Assembly (NCBI GenBank): GCA_022181065.1 | Contig: BQMY01000105.1 | Coordinates: forward strand, 1-41,867 | Length of the DNA: 41,867 nt | Reading direction: 5' to 3' | Source: Melioribacteraceae bacterium | GTDB taxonomy: Bacteria > Bacteroidota > Ignavibacteria > Ignavibacteriales > Melioribacteraceae | Shown here: positions 32,910 through 41,867 of the stretch, piece after piece | Numbering within the stretch: the stretch's first letter is position 1 | How the letters are laid out: each line of letters begins with the position of its first letter | The notes under the pieces: generated by a model | Databases searched by the model: none | Seen by the model: only the letters and a program-made list of their open reading frames with translations | Told to the model about the DNA's origin: nothing | Made by a program: the position numbers and the translations under genes

Positions 32910-35900
32910 ATGTACAAAAAAAATCCCCATTTTTATTCTCCTTTTAACAAGATTTTCACCTTTTTTATCTTGTTGATGATGGTATCCGGCGCGAATTTAT
33001 TCGCCCAGATTAGCGAAAAAGGCACTCCTAAAAGTTTTGAGAATTCACTCGAAGGTATTGTCCCTACAGTTTATATGCAGGATGTTGATCTCGACCGTTA
33101 TCTTGCCGAAGATCAGGAAGATGCTGACGATAAAGATATTCCATTTCGTTTTGGCGCGCAGATCGACGTAGATTTTTCAATGACCAATTCCGGTATTTGG
33201 TCTGATTTACCGGATGGCGGAAGAGTATGGCGACTCAGCATCAAATCAGAAGGCGCATACTCCCTGAATTTGCTTTATGACAATTTTTATATGCCGCAAG
33301 GCGCGCAATTTTTCCTTTATAACCAGGATAAAAGCTCTGTTCTTGGTGCTTTTACATCACAGAACAACAAAGAACATGGAAAGTTTTCAACCGGTCTTAC
33401 CGCCGGTGATGAAGTAACACTTGAATATTACGAACCGGCAAATGTTTTCGGACAGGGTGTAATTGAAATCTCACGGGTTGTACACGCCTACCGTGATATT
33501 ATGAACCACATCACGCATGAAGGTTTCGGAAGTTCGGGAAGTTGTAACAACAATGTTAACTGTCCCGAATCTGAAGGCTGGGAAAACCAGATTCGTTCTG
33601 TAGCCATGATTCTAACAGGGGGTGGTTCAAGAGTTTGTTCCGGCTTTATGGTAAATAACGTACGCCAGGATCTTACTCCTTATTTCATGACCGCTAATCA
33701 CTGTCTTGGTGGTAATGACTCATGGATTATCATGTTCAAGTACCAAAGTCCGAGTTGCGAAAATATTGACGGACCTACAAACTTCACAGTTCAGGGTACT
33801 GACCTGTTGGCGAGCAATTCTTCTTCGGATTTTGCTCTATTATTGTTAAATGAATCACCACCGGAAGATTATGAAGTTCATTATGCCGGCTGGAATGCTG
33901 TTGACGAAGCATCAACAAATTCTGTTGGTATTCATCATCCGTCAGGTGATATTAAAAAAATCAGCTGGGATAATGATCCCGCTACTTCAAGTGATTATGA
34001 TCCATCACCATATCTTCCAAATTCTCACTGGGAAGTTACTGCGTGGGACGATGGTACAACCGAACCCGGTTCTTCAGGTTCACCTCTGTTTGACCAGAAT
34101 CATCGTGTCACAGGTCAGCTTCATGGCGGTTGGGCTTCCTGTACCTCAATCACAGAAGATTATTATGGTAAATTTTCAATGTCATGGGATTATGGTTCCA
34201 CTCCTTCAACACGTTTGAAAGATTGGCTTGACCCTGATAATACAGGTACTTTGGTACTTGACGGATGGGATCCTACAATTGGCGAACCCGATTTTATCCC
34301 CCCAACTCCAATAGTTGATCTTGTTATTGATGATGTAACTTCAAGCGAAGTTATGATATCATGGACTGCCCCGTATGATACTTCATATGGTGGTGTTAGA
34401 GCTTATGATATTCGTTATTCAACTACTGCCATTACTGATACTAATGATTTTTACAACGGTACAATGGTTGATAACGCGCCTGTTCCGGCAGATTCAGGTG
34501 AAACTCAGAGTTTTACAATTGGTGGTCTTGAATTTGCTACTACATATTATATAGCTATTCGTTCGAGGGACATGTTTGACAACTGGTCTGAACTTTCCAA
34601 CGTTGTTATGGACGCAACTTATGACGCACCGGAAATTTCTGTAACTCCTGCTTCAGTACATGTTGACCTTAACCCGGGTGGTTCAGCTACCGAAAATGTG
34701 AATGTCGCCAACGTATCACAAGGTAACTCCACACTCGATTATATGATTGAGCTGGCGAATAATACATTCCCGAATACAGACGCTGTAAAAGTAAGACTAA
34801 TACAGAAAAATGAAACAGTTTCTACCGAACAAGCAGTAAAAGGAAATGATATAGCCAAAAAAGGTAGCTCTGTAAAGGGCGCAGGCGGTCCTGATATGTT
34901 CGGTTACGAATGGATTGACAGTGATGAAGCAGGTGGACCCGAATATATCTGGGAAGATATCTCAACTACCGGAACCGCTGTAACAGACTGGATCCCAACA
35001 GGTACTTTCAATGAACTAGATGAAGGTGTTGCCGGACCATTCGATCTCGGATTTAATTTCAAGTTTTATGGTATTGAGCAGACTGACGTATACTTCGGAA
35101 CGAACGGCTTTGTTACTTTCGAAAATATTACGATGAACACCTATACAAATGATGAGATACCTGATTCCGATATGCCAAACAGTATTATTGCTTCTGTATG
35201 GGATGATATGGATGGCGGAAATGGTGGAACCGTATATTATCAGCAAATGGGCAATAAATTTGTGATCCAGTACGACAACTGGGGTGAATATTTTGGAAGT
35301 GGTACCTTCACTTATCAGGTTGTGCTTTACTCATCGGGTAAAATAATGCTTTATTATAAATCACTTACCGGTGATTTGAATTCTGCAACCGTCGGAATTG
35401 AAAATGCTGATGGTTCTGATGGATTACAGATGGTTTATAATTCCGACTATCTTCATGATGAACTTGCTGTGAAAATTTCGGCTGAACCAGACTGGCTGCA
35501 GCTTGGTAATATGGAGGGTCGTCTTTATAACGGAAACAGCGTGGATGTTGAATTATCATTCAGCGACGATGATTATCCGCAAGGCGATTATTCAATGGAT
35601 GTGATCATTACATCAAATGATCCTGATATGAGTGAAATTGTTGTACCTGTTACCATGACACTTGGTGAAGGTGGCGGCGCGACTGATTGGTCCGCTGACA
35701 TCTCCGTTTATGACGCCGGTGGTATGGAAAACGGACTCATTATTACTTTTGGTCAGGCACAAGGCGCGACTGACGGACTGGATGCCGGATTTAACGAATT
35801 TGAATTACCTCCGGTACCTCCTGCAGGTGTATTCGATTCAAGATTCATACTACCAAATGATATACCAAGTTTAACTGATATTCGCGCTCTCGAGGGTGAA

Positions 35901-37187
35901 TCTGCTACATGGGAAATGACATTCCAGCCCGGTGGAACCGGATATCCCGTTACACTGGCATGGGATTCAAACGATCTTCCTGATGGTTCGTGGAGATTGC
36001 AGGATCCATTCGGCGGTGTAATAGTTGACGTAAATATGAAAGACCAGTCGATGGTTGAAATTTCAAACACATCAGTTACCGCTTTGAATATAGTTTATTC
36101 ATCACAAATGATGATTGAAATGAGCATGGCTTCCGGCTGGAATCTAATGTCGATTCCTCTTGAAATGGATGATATGGCTGTTTCCCAGAACTTCCCCGAA
36201 GCTACTTCACCTGCATACGCATACGAAAACGGTTATGTAACCGCTGATGACTTTGCTATGGGTGTTGGTTACTGGTTGAAATTCGACGCTCCTGTTTCTC
36301 ATGAAATGTGGGGTCTCCCATATTATGAACCAGTTGCTGTAGCAGACGGATGGAATCTTATCGCGTTTTATCAGGACGCAGTTCCTGTGACGAACGTTAC
36401 AAGTAATCCTGCGGGAATAGTTAGCTCGATGTTCTTTGGTTTCGACCAGGGTTACTATACCGCGGATAACCTCGAAGCGGGAAAAGCATATTGGGTTAAA
36501 ACAAGTGAAGCCGGCGAATTGAGTTATTCAGGTGCTGCTCCTAAAAAGGGTGAAACAACACTGCCTTCACTTAACAAAGAAGGTTGGAAAGCTATCACTA
36601 TCCGTGATGCAGATGGTCGTACATCAACCTTGTACGCATCTGACGATGAGCCGGGAATTTTTGCTGAACTTCCACCGGCACCACCTGCAGGCGTGTTTGA
36701 TGTAAGATTTAAATCTGGTAAAATGGCTGAGAAGCTAACAGCGGGTCAGAGTATCTCAATTTCAGGCGCTACATATCCTGTAGTTATCAGCGCTGATTTG
36801 GATGTGAGCCTGTTTGCCGCTGGTGAGAACGCTACACTCAAAGCGGGTGATTCATATACACTTACGCAGGATGTATCATCTGTTGAAATCAGCACAGTTG
36901 AAATTCCGGATGAATTTGCTCTTGAGCAGAATTATCCCAACCCGTTCAACCCGAGTACAAAGATCAAGTTTGCTGTCCCTGTAGATAGTAAGGTAACAGT
37001 AACACTTTACAATATGTTGGGACAGAAAGTAAAAGAGATAGTATCACAGAATTACAGTGTAGGTCTTCATGAAGTTGAGCTAAACGCAAGTGAACTTGCT
37101 TCAGGTATGTACATTTATAACATTTCCGCGCAAGGCGTTGATGGCAACAATTTTGTTGACACAAAGAAGATGATGCTTATGAAGTAA
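32910..37187 (+). CDS. Giant lysyl-endopeptidase-like protease with T9SS sorting domain
   Basis: A 1425-residue secreted protein. A longer-than-usual signal sequence (about 1-33) is followed by a trypsin-like serine protease domain. Its triad is visible: H264 in MTANHC, D307 in SSSDFALLLL, and S389 in EPGSSGSPLF, a pattern typical of Lys-C-type lysyl endopeptidases. A fibronectin-III domain follows (about 470-560), then an Ig-like stretch, a domain with TYTNDEIPDSDMPNSIIASV (about 670-820), a further beta region, a GWNL/GYW region (from about 1076) and the sorting domain (from about 1335, NYPNPFNPST). It is likely an extracellular endopeptidase; specificity for lysine is not proven. It is followed by a hairpin and a terminator. 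Confidence 0.85.
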   Translation: MYKKNPHFYSPFNKIFTFFILLMMVSGANLFAQISEKGTPKSFENSLEGIVPTVYMQDVDLDRYLAEDQEDADDKDIPFRFGAQIDVDFSMTNSGIWSDLPDGGRVWRLSIKSEGAYSLNLLYDNFYMPQGAQFFLYNQDKSSVLGAFTSQNNKEHGKFSTGLTAGDEVTLEYYEPANVFGQGVIEISRVVHAYRDIMNHITHEGFGSSGSCNNNVNCPESEGWENQIRSVAMILTGGGSRVCSGFMVNNVRQDLTPYFMTANHCLGGNDSWIIMFKYQSPSCENIDGPTNFTVQGTDLLASNSSSDFALLLLNESPPEDYEVHYAGWNAVDEASTNSVGIHHPSGDIKKISWDNDPATSSDYDPSPYLPNSHWEVTAWDDGTTEPGSSGSPLFDQNHRVTGQLHGGWASCTSITEDYYGKFSMSWDYGSTPSTRLKDWLDPDNTGTLVLDGWDPTIGEPDFIPPTPIVDLVIDDVTSSEVMISWTAPYDTSYGGVRAYDIRYSTTAITDTNDFYNGTMVDNAPVPADSGETQSFTIGGLEFATTYYIAIRSRDMFDNWSELSNVVMDATYDAPEISVTPASVHVDLNPGGSATENVNVANVSQGNSTLDYMIELANNTFPNTDAVKVRLIQKNETVSTEQAVKGNDIAKKGSSVKGAGGPDMFGYEWIDSDEAGGPEYIWEDISTTGTAVTDWIPTGTFNELDEGVAGPFDLGFNFKFYGIEQTDVYFGTNGFVTFENITMNTYTNDEIPDSDMPNSIIASVWDDMDGGNGGTVYYQQMGNKFVIQYDNWGEYFGSGTFTYQVVLYSSGKIMLYYKSLTGDLNSATVGIENADGSDGLQMVYNSDYLHDELAVKISAEPDWLQLGNMEGRLYNGNSVDVELSFSDDDYPQGDYSMDVIITSNDPDMSEIVVPVTMTLGEGGGATDWSADISVYDAGGMENGLIITFGQAQGATDGLDAGFNEFELPPVPPAGVFDSRFILPNDIPSLTDIRALEGESATWEMTFQPGGTGYPVTLAWDSNDLPDGSWRLQDPFGGVIVDVNMKDQSMVEISNTSVTALNIVYSSQMMIEMSMASGWNLMSIPLEMDDMAVSQNFPEATSPAYAYENGYVTADDFAMGVGYWLKFDAPVSHEMWGLPYYEPVAVADGWNLIAFYQDAVPVTNVTSNPAGIVSSMFFGFDQGYYTADNLEAGKAYWVKTSEAGELSYSGAAPKKGETTLPSLNKEGWKAITIRDADGRTSTLYASDDEPGIFAELPPAPPAGVFDVRFKSGKMAEKLTAGQSISISGATYPVVISADLDVSLFAAGENATLKAGDSYTLTQDVSSVEISTVEIPDEFALEQNYPNPFNPSTKIKFAVPVDSKVTVTLYNMLGQKVKEIVSQNYSVGLHEVELNASELASGMYIYNISAQGVDGNNFVDTKKMMLMK

Positions 37188-37222
37188 AATAGTGCTGAGT
37201 GCTAAGTACTGAGTGCATAGTA

Positions 37223-37273
37223 GTAGAGACGGCATATGGTTCGAGAGCCTCACCAACCTAATGCCGACTCTAC
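37223..37273. repeat. Large hairpin repeat, copy 2
   Basis: The arms 37223-37235 and 37261-37273 pair at 12 of 13 positions (core CGGCAT/ATGCCG). The interior ATGGTTC...CTCACCAACCTA matches copy 1 at 19191-19251. It begins 36 bp after the stop of the protease gene. Just before it, 37193-37220 holds short tandem-like GTGCTAAGTACTGAGTGC sequence. Confidence 0.7.
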
Positions 37274-37298
37274 TGAAGAAACATAAATATTTTCACAG

Positions 37299-37325
37299 GG
37301 GATGGTCACTGGCCATCCCTTTTTT
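37299..37325 (+). terminator. Terminator of the giant protease gene
   Basis: The stem GGGATGGTC/GGCCATCCC (with one T-G pair) has a 3-nt loop and is followed by six T residues. It is the counterpart of the terminator at 19139-19159. The rest of the 318-bp gap, 37326-37493, is AT-rich with nothing recognised except the AGGAGG site before 37506. Confidence 0.85.
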
Positions 37326-37505
37326 ATTTGCTTTTGATATGAGGTTTTCAGCAGATACAAATTACAATTCCCCCGTCTCCAACGTAAAGCCATAAAATAG
37401 TACATCAATTCAATATCAATTAGGAATAATTCATTTTTTATAATTTAATTATTTATTATCTTATCTTTATTATTCCCCAAATAACAGAAACTCAGGAGGA
37501 GACAG

Positions 37506-40500
37506 ATGAGTAAAAAAATTCTATTTCTAATTCTTCTTCCAATGTTGCTTTTTGCCCAAATCGCTCAAAAAGCACCGGTCAAAATGGAAGAACTCCCCTC
37601 AGGAACAGAGGGTAAATACACAAAAGTAGCGGGCGTACCTTTCACTGAGGCAAACTACATGCCTGTCGATTTAATGCCGAACGTTTACGGTCCGGCAATC
37701 GGGGCGTTAAATCCTGCCGCTTATGATCCCGCGACTGGTACAGCCATGATAGTTCACAGAGGTGATATCAGTTATGCGGCCGGATCGGGTGAATTATGGT
37801 ATAATTACTCAACCGATAACGGCGTTACATGGAATCGGTCAGCAACAAGTGTTAATGGGATAAATAGTCAAATATTGGGCAGATACCCTTCAGCAGCAAT
37901 TTTGAATCCTACCGGATCATCAAACATAGCTGATGTTATGGGTGTTTTTGCTTGGCCTGAATTAAATGCTGATCCGGTTCAATTCCAACACATTGGTTTT
38001 GCAGGTGATTTGGGACTGGATGGAGTTGATTTTGCCGGAATAACTAATAATGGAAGTCCAACCAGTACACCATTTTACAGTTCACAAGTGCCTGTATGGA
38101 ATCATATAGATTTTAACAGCAACGGATATGTGATGTGGGCTGCGGATAATCAGGATAACGCCGGAATAACCATCTGGACCACAACAGATTATTCAGATAT
38201 TCAAATGTATGAAGCTTTCCCATCTTCCGATTTTGGTGATAATGGAAATATCACTCTTGGCGGTGTTTCTCACAATGGTGTAGCTTATTATGGAGTAATG
38301 GGGTCATTTGCCGAAGGTTTCGTTGGAGATGGAGGCTGGGGAATCGGTTTTTCCAAGTCATCCAACAATGGTGCTTCATGGGAAGCCTGGAATGTGGTTG
38401 ACTGGACACAAATTTCCGCAACAGCTGAATTTACCGGACTTTGGGATTACAAGAAGAACGATGGATTTATTAGCTATCAGGGTGATATAAATGTTGATAA
38501 AGATGGCTATGTTCATATTGTTACCGGTTTAACCAAAATCGATACTAATGTTTCATTCGAGTATGGTGAAAATGCTCTCGTAGAATTTTTTGAAACTGCA
38601 AATGGATGGGACGCTAAAATAATTCTTGAAGGTGATTTGCTTACAGACTCTACTTTTACTCAGCATGAAGGAGTAGCCCTCGGACAAATGGGACCATCTG
38701 TTTATCTCGCTTTTGATGAATCAAGAGAGTTTATGGTTGCCCAGTGGGTTACACATGATGGCAACGCACCATATTTCTGTGACATTTATATGGCTTACAG
38801 AGGTTTGAATGATACGGAATGGAGTGCTCCGATGAATCTTACAAATACTCCAAACGAAAATGAAAATAGCAGTCACCTTGCACCATCTCTTGCAACAGTT
38901 GGCAATGGACATTATAATGCATTCAGCTACTATTTTTATCCTGAGGGTTTTACCGGCGGATTCGATCCTCCCTTAACAGACCCAACTGTGATTTATAATG
39001 CCGCAGTGGATATATTTGCCACACCATCAAACGTTACACCTATTGGTGATGCCATAATTGATGCCAACAATGATTTTATACCGGATAATTTAGGTCAGGA
39101 ATTTACAATCCAGGGTGTAGTGCTTTCAACCAATATACAGGCATCTTCTGACAGATTTTCTTACCATATTGCCGATGAAACAGGTGGTCTGATCATCACT
39201 AAAGGAAGTGAACCGGGTGGTGGTCCTTCATATAATTTTGGTGATAAAATAATCGTAACAGGTACATTGGATCAGTATGCAGGCGCAACCCAGCTTGCGC
39301 TTGACGCTGATCAGCTTGCGGGTATTCAGCTTGTTTCCACCGGTAATGAAGTGACCCCGATGGTTCTCACAATTGAGGATTATTTGGCTGATGCTGAAGG
39401 CTATCAGGGAATGTACATTAAAGTTGAGAATGTTAATAAATCACCTGACTCAGATCCATGGCCTGAACCGGGCAGCTGGGCAAACTTGACTATTGAGCAG
39501 AATGGTTCAACATTATTGCTAAGAATTGATAATGATACAGAGTTGGACGAATCTCCCGAACCAATGTGGCCTGCGGATATTTCAGGCGTTGCTGGACAGT
39601 TTACATTTAGTTCTCCTCCTAATGACGGGTATCAACTTGCTCCTCATTTTATCAGTGAATTTGTGCCCGCAGGTGTAACACCGATTGGTGAAGCTATAAT
39701 CGACGCAAATAACGATTTTATACCTGATAATCTCGGAATGGAGTTTACCATCCAGGGCGTTGTACTTTCTACAAATATTCAGGCATCTTCCGACAGATTT
39801 TCTTACCACATTGCGGATGAAACCGGTGGTCTGGTAATTACCAAAGGAAGTGAACCGGGTGGTGGCCCTTCATATAATTTTGGTGATAAACTTATTGTTA
39901 CAGGTACGTTGGATCAATACTCCGGAGCGACACAACTTGCGCTTGACGCAGATCAGCTCGCTGGTATTCAACTGGTTTCCACCAGTAATGAAGTTGTTCC
40001 TATGATACTTACGATAGAGGAGTACTTGGCTAATGCTGAAGGTTATCAGGGTATGTATATCAAAGTAGAAAACGTAAACAAAACTCCCGACTCTGATCCA
40101 TGGCCTGAACCGGGTAGCTGGTCAAACTTAACTATTGAACAGAACGGCTATACAGTAGTATTAAGAATTGATAATGATACTGAATTGGATGAGTCACCCG
40201 AGCCATCCTGGCCCTCAAATATATCAGGTGTTGCCGGACAGTTTACATTCAGTTCTCCTCCTAATGACGGGTATCAGATAGCACCACACTATATAACTGA
40301 ATTTGAACCTGCAGGTTTTTCTTCTCAAATAGCAGTAGATGCCGGTTGGAATATTTTATCTGTACCATTGGTTGAAGATGATATGACAGTTTCCGGTTTA
40401 TTCTCTTCTTTGGCTATATCCAATGCATTCGCTTTCGACAACGGCTACCAAACAGCTGATGAACTTGAAGTTGGTCAGGGCTATTGGGTGAAATTCGACG

Positions 40501-41816
40501 ACACCTTTTTATTTAATGTCGATGGAATGGCATATATCGAACCAATCCCGGTCAGCGAGGGCTGGAACCTTGTAGGACCGTTTTACTATGATGTAGATGT
40601 AGCCGAAGTAACTACAGAACCCGCCGGTATTATTACCGGTAATTTCTTTGGTTATGAAGAAGGTTATAATAACGCTTCAACTTTAAATCCCGGAAATGGA
40701 TATTGGGTTAAAACTTCTACATCAGGTTTATTAATGTTACCAATGCCGGTTGTTGGCAAAAAAGGTAACGACACAGAAATGGAATCACCAAACGAAGACG
40801 CGCTTTACACAATCAGTGTTGCAACTGCTGACGGTGCAGCCGGTTCTTACGAACTTATGCTTGGTATCGATCCAGCCGCTACTGATGGTATTGACAGTGA
40901 CCTTGGTGAAACTGAACTCCCTCCATTGCCACCTGCAGGTGTGTATGACGCGAGAATGATACTCCCTGACGGTACAACAGGTTCTCCTGCTGACTACCGT
41001 ACAGGTGATAACAACTATACAGGTCAGGTTACCTACACAATGAAATATCAGCTTGGTGACGGTGGTGCATCTATGACTCTTGATGTAGATATCCCTGAAA
41101 TACCGGGAACAGTAACAATGACAGTACAGGATCCTTTTGGCGGAGTACTTGTTAATGAAGTAGTAAACGAAGGTGGTGGTCAGGTAGTGGTAACAAATAC
41201 ATCACTGACAGAACTAAAACTTATCGTTGACTACAACGCTCCTATCCCTGTAGAGCTATCCTCATTCGCTGCTAACGTGGTTGGTGAAACTATTCAGTTG
41301 GCATGGGAAACAGCCACAGAGACCAACAACAAGGGATTTGAGGTAGAGAGAAGTGAAGATAACGCGACATTCACAAAAGTGGGCTACATGGATGGTAACG
41401 GAACCACAAGTGAAAAACAGAGCTATACCTTCACAGACCATCATGCGGTATCAGGAACATACTACTACAGATTACGTCAGATTGACTTTGATGGAACATC
41501 AAGCTACAGTGACGCAGTAGAGGTAGATTTTGTACCAACAGAATACAGTCTGGGTCAGAACTATCCTAATCCGTTCAACCCGAGTACAAGGATCAAGTTT
41601 GCCGTACCTGTAGATAGTAAGGTTACGGTAACACTTTATAATATGTTGGGGCAGAAGGTAAAGGAGATAGTATCACAGAACTATAGTGTTGGTTTACATG
41701 AAGTTGATTTCAACGCGAGTGAGCTGTCAAGTGGTATGTACATCTACTCAATCACAGCGCAGGGAGTTGACGGAAGTAATTTCGTTGACACCAAAAAAAT
41801 GATGCTGATGAAATAG
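37506..41816 (+). CDS. Giant multidomain T9SS substrate with twin 214-residue repeats
   Basis: A 1436-residue secreted protein with a signal peptide (about 1-19) and a strong AGGAGG site. Residues about 50-490 resemble a sialidase or BNR-type beta-propeller (LWYNYSTDNGVTWNRS). Two consecutive near-identical repeats of exactly 214 residues follow (about 510-723 and 724-937), with EFTIQGVVLSTNIQASSDRF and GDK(I/L)IVTGTLDQY. They resemble OB-fold nucleic-acid-binding-like modules such as those associated with YhcR or DUF5689. A GWNL/GYW region starts near 946, and a beta domain (WETATETNNKGFEVERS) near 1250. The sorting domain starts near 1350 and is almost identical to that of the upstream protease. 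No catalytic residues can be assigned. Confidence 0.8.
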   Translation: MSKKILFLILLPMLLFAQIAQKAPVKMEELPSGTEGKYTKVAGVPFTEANYMPVDLMPNVYGPAIGALNPAAYDPATGTAMIVHRGDISYAAGSGELWYNYSTDNGVTWNRSATSVNGINSQILGRYPSAAILNPTGSSNIADVMGVFAWPELNADPVQFQHIGFAGDLGLDGVDFAGITNNGSPTSTPFYSSQVPVWNHIDFNSNGYVMWAADNQDNAGITIWTTTDYSDIQMYEAFPSSDFGDNGNITLGGVSHNGVAYYGVMGSFAEGFVGDGGWGIGFSKSSNNGASWEAWNVVDWTQISATAEFTGLWDYKKNDGFISYQGDINVDKDGYVHIVTGLTKIDTNVSFEYGENALVEFFETANGWDAKIILEGDLLTDSTFTQHEGVALGQMGPSVYLAFDESREFMVAQWVTHDGNAPYFCDIYMAYRGLNDTEWSAPMNLTNTPNENENSSHLAPSLATVGNGHYNAFSYYFYPEGFTGGFDPPLTDPTVIYNAAVDIFATPSNVTPIGDAIIDANNDFIPDNLGQEFTIQGVVLSTNIQASSDRFSYHIADETGGLIITKGSEPGGGPSYNFGDKIIVTGTLDQYAGATQLALDADQLAGIQLVSTGNEVTPMVLTIEDYLADAEGYQGMYIKVENVNKSPDSDPWPEPGSWANLTIEQNGSTLLLRIDNDTELDESPEPMWPADISGVAGQFTFSSPPNDGYQLAPHFISEFVPAGVTPIGEAIIDANNDFIPDNLGMEFTIQGVVLSTNIQASSDRFSYHIADETGGLVITKGSEPGGGPSYNFGDKLIVTGTLDQYSGATQLALDADQLAGIQLVSTSNEVVPMILTIEEYLANAEGYQGMYIKVENVNKTPDSDPWPEPGSWSNLTIEQNGYTVVLRIDNDTELDESPEPSWPSNISGVAGQFTFSSPPNDGYQIAPHYITEFEPAGFSSQIAVDAGWNILSVPLVEDDMTVSGLFSSLAISNAFAFDNGYQTADELEVGQGYWVKFDDTFLFNVDGMAYIEPIPVSEGWNLVGPFYYDVDVAEVTTEPAGIITGNFFGYEEGYNNASTLNPGNGYWVKTSTSGLLMLPMPVVGKKGNDTEMESPNEDALYTISVATADGAAGSYELMLGIDPAATDGIDSDLGETELPPLPPAGVYDARMILPDGTTGSPADYRTGDNNYTGQVTYTMKYQLGDGGASMTLDVDIPEIPGTVTMTVQDPFGGVLVNEVVNEGGGQVVVTNTSLTELKLIVDYNAPIPVELSSFAANVVGETIQLAWETATETNNKGFEVERSEDNATFTKVGYMDGNGTTSEKQSYTFTDHHAVSGTYYYRLRQIDFDGTSSYSDAVEVDFVPTEYSLGQNYPNPFNPSTRIKFAVPVDSKVTVTLYNMLGQKVKEIVSQNYSVGLHEVDFNASELSSGMYIYSITAQGVDGSNFVDTKKMMLMK

Positions 41817-41867
41817 TATCAAATGATACTTAAGGAAAGAAAATAAGAACAAATTTAGTGGTCAACC

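Noticed and set aside
32910-37187. Assigning strict lysine specificity (Lys-C) to the giant protease
   Set aside because: The triad and the GSSGSP motif fit the group, but the residues that set specificity cannot be placed with confidence without a structural alignment.

Overview
The window looks like a chromosomal segment from a moderately AT-rich, Gram-negative member of the FCB (Bacteroidota/Chlorobiota) assemblage, most likely an Ignavibacteria-type organism. This rests on seven intact secreted proteins that end in type A type IX secretion (T9SS) sorting domains with the NYPNPFNP signature, on DUF6029 and Omp28-like families, and on many start codons without a clear Shine-Dalgarno. The phylum is an inference from these families; there is no rRNA in the window. 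No T9SS machinery, tRNA, rRNA or CRISPR array was seen.

Layout. 1-1396: degenerate intergenic repeats around an IS4-type element whose transposase has lost its catalytic centre. 1455-3221 (-): aspS. 3503-12732 (-): a tight seven-gene run encoding a DUF6029 beta-barrel, a TlpA-like thioredoxin, four Omp28-type secreted or lipid-anchored proteins with thioredoxin-like Cys motifs, and a three-repeat cysteine-pair protein. 13025-14593 (+): a probable CoA-acylating aldehyde dehydrogenase, followed by a terminator that cuts into a fossil T9SS sorting domain. 15081-18250 (+): an FG-GAP-like secreted protein and a GHL10 glycosidase-like protein. 18291-19251: a repeat-rich gap. 19302-20221 (-): YceI and a small membrane protein. 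20431-25140 (+): TonB, a cysteine-rich conserved protein, a membrane protein, dxr and rseP. 25232-28191 (-): a porin, CotH-kinase and PAP2-phosphatase operon. 28482-29114 (+): a TetR regulator. 29188-30130: two 490-bp repeats, each holding two 148-bp repeats. 30146-32686 (-): radA, an Mla-type ATPase and a DUF6265-like protein, overlapping at both joints. 32910-41816 (+): two giant T9SS substrates, a lysyl-endopeptidase-like protease and a multidomain protein with two near-identical 214-residue repeats.

How it fits together. Apart from housekeeping genes (aspS, dxr, rseP, radA), most of the window is devoted to the cell surface and secretion. The operon at 3.5-12.7 kb is the best candidate for a coherent, poorly described system: an exported set of dithiol proteins, several addressed to the T9SS, with a dedicated outer-membrane barrel. 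The intergenic DNA carries a palindromic repeat family with fixed outer flanks (GTCAT ... ATCC) and interchangeable stems.
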